Origin: Acidobacteriota bacterium
GTDB taxonomy: Bacteria > Acidobacteriota > Vicinamibacteria > Vicinamibacterales > CAVVIG01
NCBI GenBank assembly: GCA_003222455.1
Contig: QHWF01000427.1
Location: forward strand, 526 to 8,152
Length of the DNA stretch: 7,627 nt
Direction: 5' to 3'
Below the pieces are notes generated by a model. The model searched no databases, was not told the DNA's origin, and saw only the letters and a list, made by a program, of their open reading frames with translations. This document shows positions 5,379 through 7,627 of this stretch, one piece after another. Numbering within the stretch: the first letter of the stretch is position 1; every line of letters begins with the position of its first letter. A program made the translations under genes and the position numbers.

Positions 5379-7163
5379 CTAGCCTCGACGCCGTGACTGG
5401 GCCTGGCCGTCGCCGCCCGATCGCGATGGCGACCCGCGCGATGGCGCGGCGTGCGATGGCGGCGGCGCCGCGTTCGGCGGAGGCGCGGCCGCTGGCGGGC
5501 TCGGTGGTGCCGCCGGCGCCGCGCGCGGGACGGCAACGGACGGTGCCGGCGCGGGAGGCGTCATTCGCGGTGCCGCAGGGACGCCCGCCGCGGCGGGAGG
5601 CGCCACGCTCGGCGGCATTGCCGATCGAGGCACGACGTGAGGCGCGCTGGATACGCCGGCCGGACTGTTTTGCGGTACGCCGTACATCGTGGCCGGCGTT
5701 CGGAACCGCGGGACGTCGTTCTGCGGAGGCGCGGCTGGCTGGGCGCCCGGCACGACAACCGGCGCCGCCGGGACGGTGGCGCGCGGCACTGCCGGCATCA
5801 CTCGGCGTTCAGCTGGCATGCCGCCGGAATTTCCCTGGATTTCGGTCCGCGAACGCGTCCGATCCCCAAGTTCCGGATATCGAAACGAGGGCGTCGACTG
5901 CCGTGGCTGTGCGGCCGGCTGCTGTGGACTGACCGCTGGCGCCTGTGGATTCTCCGCCGGACGCTGGCCTGCGATGCCCCGTCGCGGGACCGCGACTCCC
6001 GGCGGCGCCTGCTGACGATCGACGCCGCTCGCGGACGGGACAGCCTGACGCTGGCCTGCGTTTCCAGATGCCGCCGATGCGCTGTCCGTACGGCCGGCCG
6101 GAGCCACGGCTGCCCGCCGACCGCCCCTGTCCCGTGGCACCGCGACCGGCGGCACGGACTGCACGATGAACGCCGTGTGCGCCGGGATGCGGTGCGGGGC
6201 GACTGCGTATCGGTTCGCAAACAATCCGCGCCCGCCGAACACGGTGCGTGGCACCACGACCCATCCGTTCGACGGGTTGCCCAGGCCAACGGACAACGCC
6301 GCCGCCGGCCGGTTGTCGAATCCGAGCGGGCACCAGCTCACGTACCCTTCCGCGGCGCCCCACGACACCCACGCAGGTCCAAACGTCCGGCCTGGAATCC
6401 AGAACCACCCGGTCCGCGAATAACCCCAGCGGCCATAATGATGGGTCGGCCATGCCCAGGTATCCGCCCCGATCCACGTCCATCCATAACGCGGAAGCGG
6501 TTCCCAGTAACCGTTGTAATAGGGACGCCATGCTGGCTCGACGCTCGGATACCACACGTAGCCGTACGAGGTGTCGTACTGCCAGCTTCCGTAATGGTCG
6601 AAGGTCCCACCATACACGCGCAGGTCCTGCGGGAGGTACTGACCGGAAGCTGTGGCGGTGCGTTCGGCGTACCTGGCTTCGGCCCACTGGTCGAACGCAT
6701 CAGCTGGCCACGAACTCGAAGCCGACGCCGCATCGGCTCTGTAGGTGCCGAACCCGCGGGTGACAATGATGGTTGCCGGAGTGTCGATCTCGTATCGGGT
6801 GGCATTTGGCCGATTGACATCGGCGGGCACGACGAAGATGCCACGACCGGCCGCCAGGTGCATGCGAATCGGGGTCAGTAATTCAACCGTCGAGAACTGA
6901 TCGAGGTCGAGCGCGCTGCCGTCGGAAAAGAGAATTTCCACGCGACCGGTCAGCGTGCTGACGCGGTCGCCTGGCAGGAGCGGCATGTTCTGCACGGCAG
7001 GCTGCACATCGCCTTCGCGATCGATGTGTGCAGCTCCTTCCACCACCGCGAGATAAGGAGGCGGCGAATCCTGCGCGTGAGCGGCGCTGGCCAATCCGAT
7101 GAGCAGCAACGCGCAGCCGAGGAGCCGGGCAATATGCGTACGACGGACATCGTAAAAGGACAT
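5379..7163 (-). CDS. Secreted FecR/DUF6600-type protein with tryptophan-rich core and Pro/Ala tail
   Basis: The biochemical function is unknown. The 594-residue product starts with a clear signal peptide (arginines at 7, 8 and 13, hydrophobic 14-26, AHA before Gln31), so it is exported. Residues about 35-135 resemble a FecR-like beta domain (LPGDRVSTLTGRVEILFSDG and following). A linker with FDQWAEARYAER leads to a DUF6600-like block at about 190-285, marked by YGSW, YGYVWYPSV, HYGRWGY, GWFWIPG and VSWCPLG. This block holds 14 tryptophans in 84 residues. The mature protein has one cysteine, C278. From about 336 to the end it is Pro/Ala/Arg-rich and of low complexity, probably disordered. ATG 7163 is preceded by GAGG eight bases upstream and by an extended -10 promoter. 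The gene lies 150 bp upstream of the PBP1a gene on the same strand, so a shared envelope role is possible but unproven. Long open frames opposite the tail are shadows of its GC-rich composition. Confidence 0.87.
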   Translation of the reverse strand: MSFYDVRRTHIARLLGCALLLIGLASAAHAQDSPPPYLAVVEGAAHIDREGDVQPAVQNMPLLPGDRVSTLTGRVEILFSDGSALDLDQFSTVELLTPIRMHLAAGRGIFVVPADVNRPNATRYEIDTPATIIVTRGFGTYRADAASASSSWPADAFDQWAEARYAERTATASGQYLPQDLRVYGGTFDHYGSWQYDTSYGYVWYPSVEPAWRPYYNGYWEPLPRYGWTWIGADTWAWPTHHYGRWGYSRTGWFWIPGRTFGPAWVSWGAAEGYVSWCPLGFDNRPAAALSVGLGNPSNGWVVVPRTVFGGRGLFANRYAVAPHRIPAHTAFIVQSVPPVAVPRDRGGRRAAVAPAGRTDSASAASGNAGQRQAVPSASGVDRQQAPPGVAVPRRGIAGQRPAENPQAPAVSPQQPAAQPRQSTPSFRYPELGDRTRSRTEIQGNSGGMPAERRVMPAVPRATVPAAPVVVPGAQPAAPPQNDVPRFRTPATMYGVPQNSPAGVSSAPHVVPRSAMPPSVAPPAAAGVPAAPRMTPPAPAPSVAVPRAAPAAPPSPPAAAPPPNAAPPPSHAAPSRGSPSRSGGDGQAQSRRRG

Positions 7164-7207
7164 AAAGACCGCCTCGGACCGAGCGGGCAGGTGTGGCTGG
7201 CAAATCT

Positions 7208-7216
7208 ATTATAGCA
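7208..7216 (-). promoter_or_regulatory. Extended -10 promoter of the DUF6600 gene
   Basis: On the minus strand this reads TGC TATAAT, a perfect -10 hexamer (7213-7208) with the extended TGn motif. The expected start of transcription is near 7201, about 38 nt before the ATG at 7163. No TTGACA-like -35 is found at 16-18 bp; that position falls inside the palindrome at 7220-7249. The promoter therefore depends either on the extended -10 or on a bound protein. Confidence 0.75.
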
Positions 7217-7219
7217 CTG

Positions 7220-7249
7220 AGTTTAACGGCCCTGGAGGGCCGTTAAACT
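7220..7249. promoter_or_regulatory. Perfect 13-bp inverted repeat between divergent promoters, operator-like
   Basis: AGTTTAACGGCCC (7220-7232) and GGGCCGTTAAACT (7237-7249) are exact inverted copies around TGGA. The last base directly abuts the dnaK -35 hexamer at 7250, and the element covers the -35 position of the promoter on the other strand. Both predicted transcripts start outside it, so it would act as DNA rather than RNA. It does not match CIRCE (TTAGCACTC-N9-GAGTGCTAA) or the HAIR site (CTTGAGT-N7-ACTCAAG). It could bind a dimeric regulator of both genes. A transcription-blocking hairpin against read-through is the alternative. Confidence 0.7.
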
Positions 7250-7278
7250 TTGACAATGTGAGACTCAGGTTTTATCAT
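7250..7278 (+). promoter_or_regulatory. Sigma70-type promoter of dnaK
   Basis: TTGACA at 7250-7255 is a perfect -35 hexamer. After a 17-bp spacer, TATCAT at 7273-7278 is a -10 with one mismatch. Transcription should start near 7285, leaving a leader of about 17 nt that contains the AGAGG ribosome binding site at 7291-7295. The promoter looks like housekeeping sigma rather than a sigma32 heat-shock promoter. Confidence 0.85.
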
Positions 7279-7301
7279 TTGATCACGATCAGAGGTACTG
7301 A

Positions 7302-7627
7302 ATGAGCAAAATCATTGGAATCGACCTGGGCACGACCAACTCGGTTGTTGCCGTGATGGAAGGCGGCGAGCCGGTTGTCATTACCAATCCGGAAGGGAGC
7401 CGGCTGACGCCGTCAGTTGTCGCGTTCACCAAGAGCGGCGAACGCCTCGTCGGTCAGGTCGCCAAGCGTCAGGCAGTCACCAATCCCGAGAACACGGTGT
7501 TCTCGATCAAGCGCTTCATGGGCCGGCGCTACGACGAAGTCAGCGAAGAGATGAAGATGGTGCCGTACAGAGTCGTGCGCGCCTCGAACGGCGATGTACG
7601 GATCGAATCGAACGGGAAGGAGTACTC
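7302..7627 (+). CDS. dnaK: Molecular chaperone DnaK (Hsp70), N-terminal part
   Basis: DnaK is the ATP-dependent cytoplasmic Hsp70 chaperone that folds and protects proteins with DnaJ and GrpE. Only the first 108 codons, part of the nucleotide-binding domain, lie in the window, and the frame is open at the right edge. The phosphate-1 motif IGIDLGTTNS is at 5-14, with Thr11, Thr12 and Asn13 in their usual places. GQVAKRQAVTNPENT (51-65) and SIKRFMGRR (68-76) follow. Lys70 is at the same number as the catalytic lysine of E. coli DnaK, so the start is firmly placed. ATG 7302 has AGAGG six bases upstream. The gene stands alone behind its own promoter at this end: no grpE or hrcA precedes it, and its upstream neighbour is divergent. 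Confidence 0.98.
   Translation, partial: MSKIIGIDLGTTNSVVAVMEGGEPVVITNPEGSRLTPSVVAFTKSGERLVGQVAKRQAVTNPENTVFSIKRFMGRRYDEVSEEMKMVPYRVVRASNGDVRIESNGKEY

Noticed and set aside
3603..5396. Two consecutive plus-strand open frames (343 and 253 codons) opposite the PBP1a gene
   Set aside because: They lie antisense to a gene with all catalytic motifs intact, follow its codon phase, and have Arg/His-rich translations typical of shadows.
5451..6881. Long plus-strand open frame of 476 codons opposite the DUF6600 gene
   Set aside because: Its translation is almost all Arg, Pro and Ala with no domain, as expected opposite a GC-rich Pro/Ala coding sequence. The minus-strand frame has a signal peptide, known domains, a ribosome binding site and a promoter.
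7211..7237. CIRCE element (HrcA operator) before dnaK
   Set aside because: ATAGCACTG at 7211-7219 resembles a left half-site, but the bases where GAGTGCTAA should lie (7229-7237) do not match.
7220..7262. Intrinsic terminator at the GC-rich palindrome
   Set aside because: No T-tract follows on either strand, and no gene ends at this place; both flanking genes start away from it.
7280..7291. TGATC-AC-GATCA small inverted repeat at the dnaK transcription start
   Set aside because: Only 5-bp arms, which are common by chance; no independent support.

Overview
The window looks like ordinary bacterial chromosome with high GC (clearly above 60% by eye) and dense coding. It carries three core genes of translation and cell-wall synthesis, one envelope protein gene and the start of dnaK. 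Best guess for the organism is a member of the Acidobacteriota, possibly the Vicinamibacteria. This rests on the FecR/DUF6600-type envelope protein, a MurJ sequence of the style I associate with that phylum, and intergenic hairpins built of 9-bp repeats. It is inference from memory, not a search result. No insertion sequence, phage gene, tRNA, rRNA or CRISPR array was seen.

Layout. Positions 25-1162 (+) encode release factor 2 (prfB), which contains the classical in-frame UGA and +1 programmed frameshift site. The lipid II flippase gene murJ follows (1155-2789, +) and overlaps prfB by 8 bp. Facing it is a class A penicillin-binding protein of the PBP1a type (2946-5228, -). A large imperfect hairpin, whose arms are tandem 9-mers, fills the convergent gap. 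Upstream of the PBP gene on the same strand is a secreted FecR/DUF6600 protein (5379-7163, -) with an extraordinary tryptophan ladder and a long Pro/Ala tail. The 150-bp gap between these two genes holds two more palindromes, one of them again built of 9-mers. Finally dnaK (7302 to the window end, +) is divergent from the DUF6600 gene. The 138-bp divergent region contains two recognisable sigma70-type promoters with a perfect 13-bp inverted repeat between them.

How it fits together. MurJ delivers lipid II across the inner membrane and PBP1a polymerises and cross-links it, so the convergent pair serves consecutive steps of peptidoglycan synthesis. The DUF6600 protein is exported and may act in the envelope, but its function is unknown. 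RF2 regulates its own synthesis by frameshifting. No single new multi-gene system is evident. The unusual signals are the operator-like palindrome between the divergent promoters, the two nonamer hairpins flanking the PBP gene, apparent substitutions at conserved MurJ arginines, and the octad tryptophan spacing of the DUF6600 protein. No gene-free stretch exceeds 300 bases; the gaps are 2790-2945, 5229-5378 and 7164-7301, all described in the feature list.
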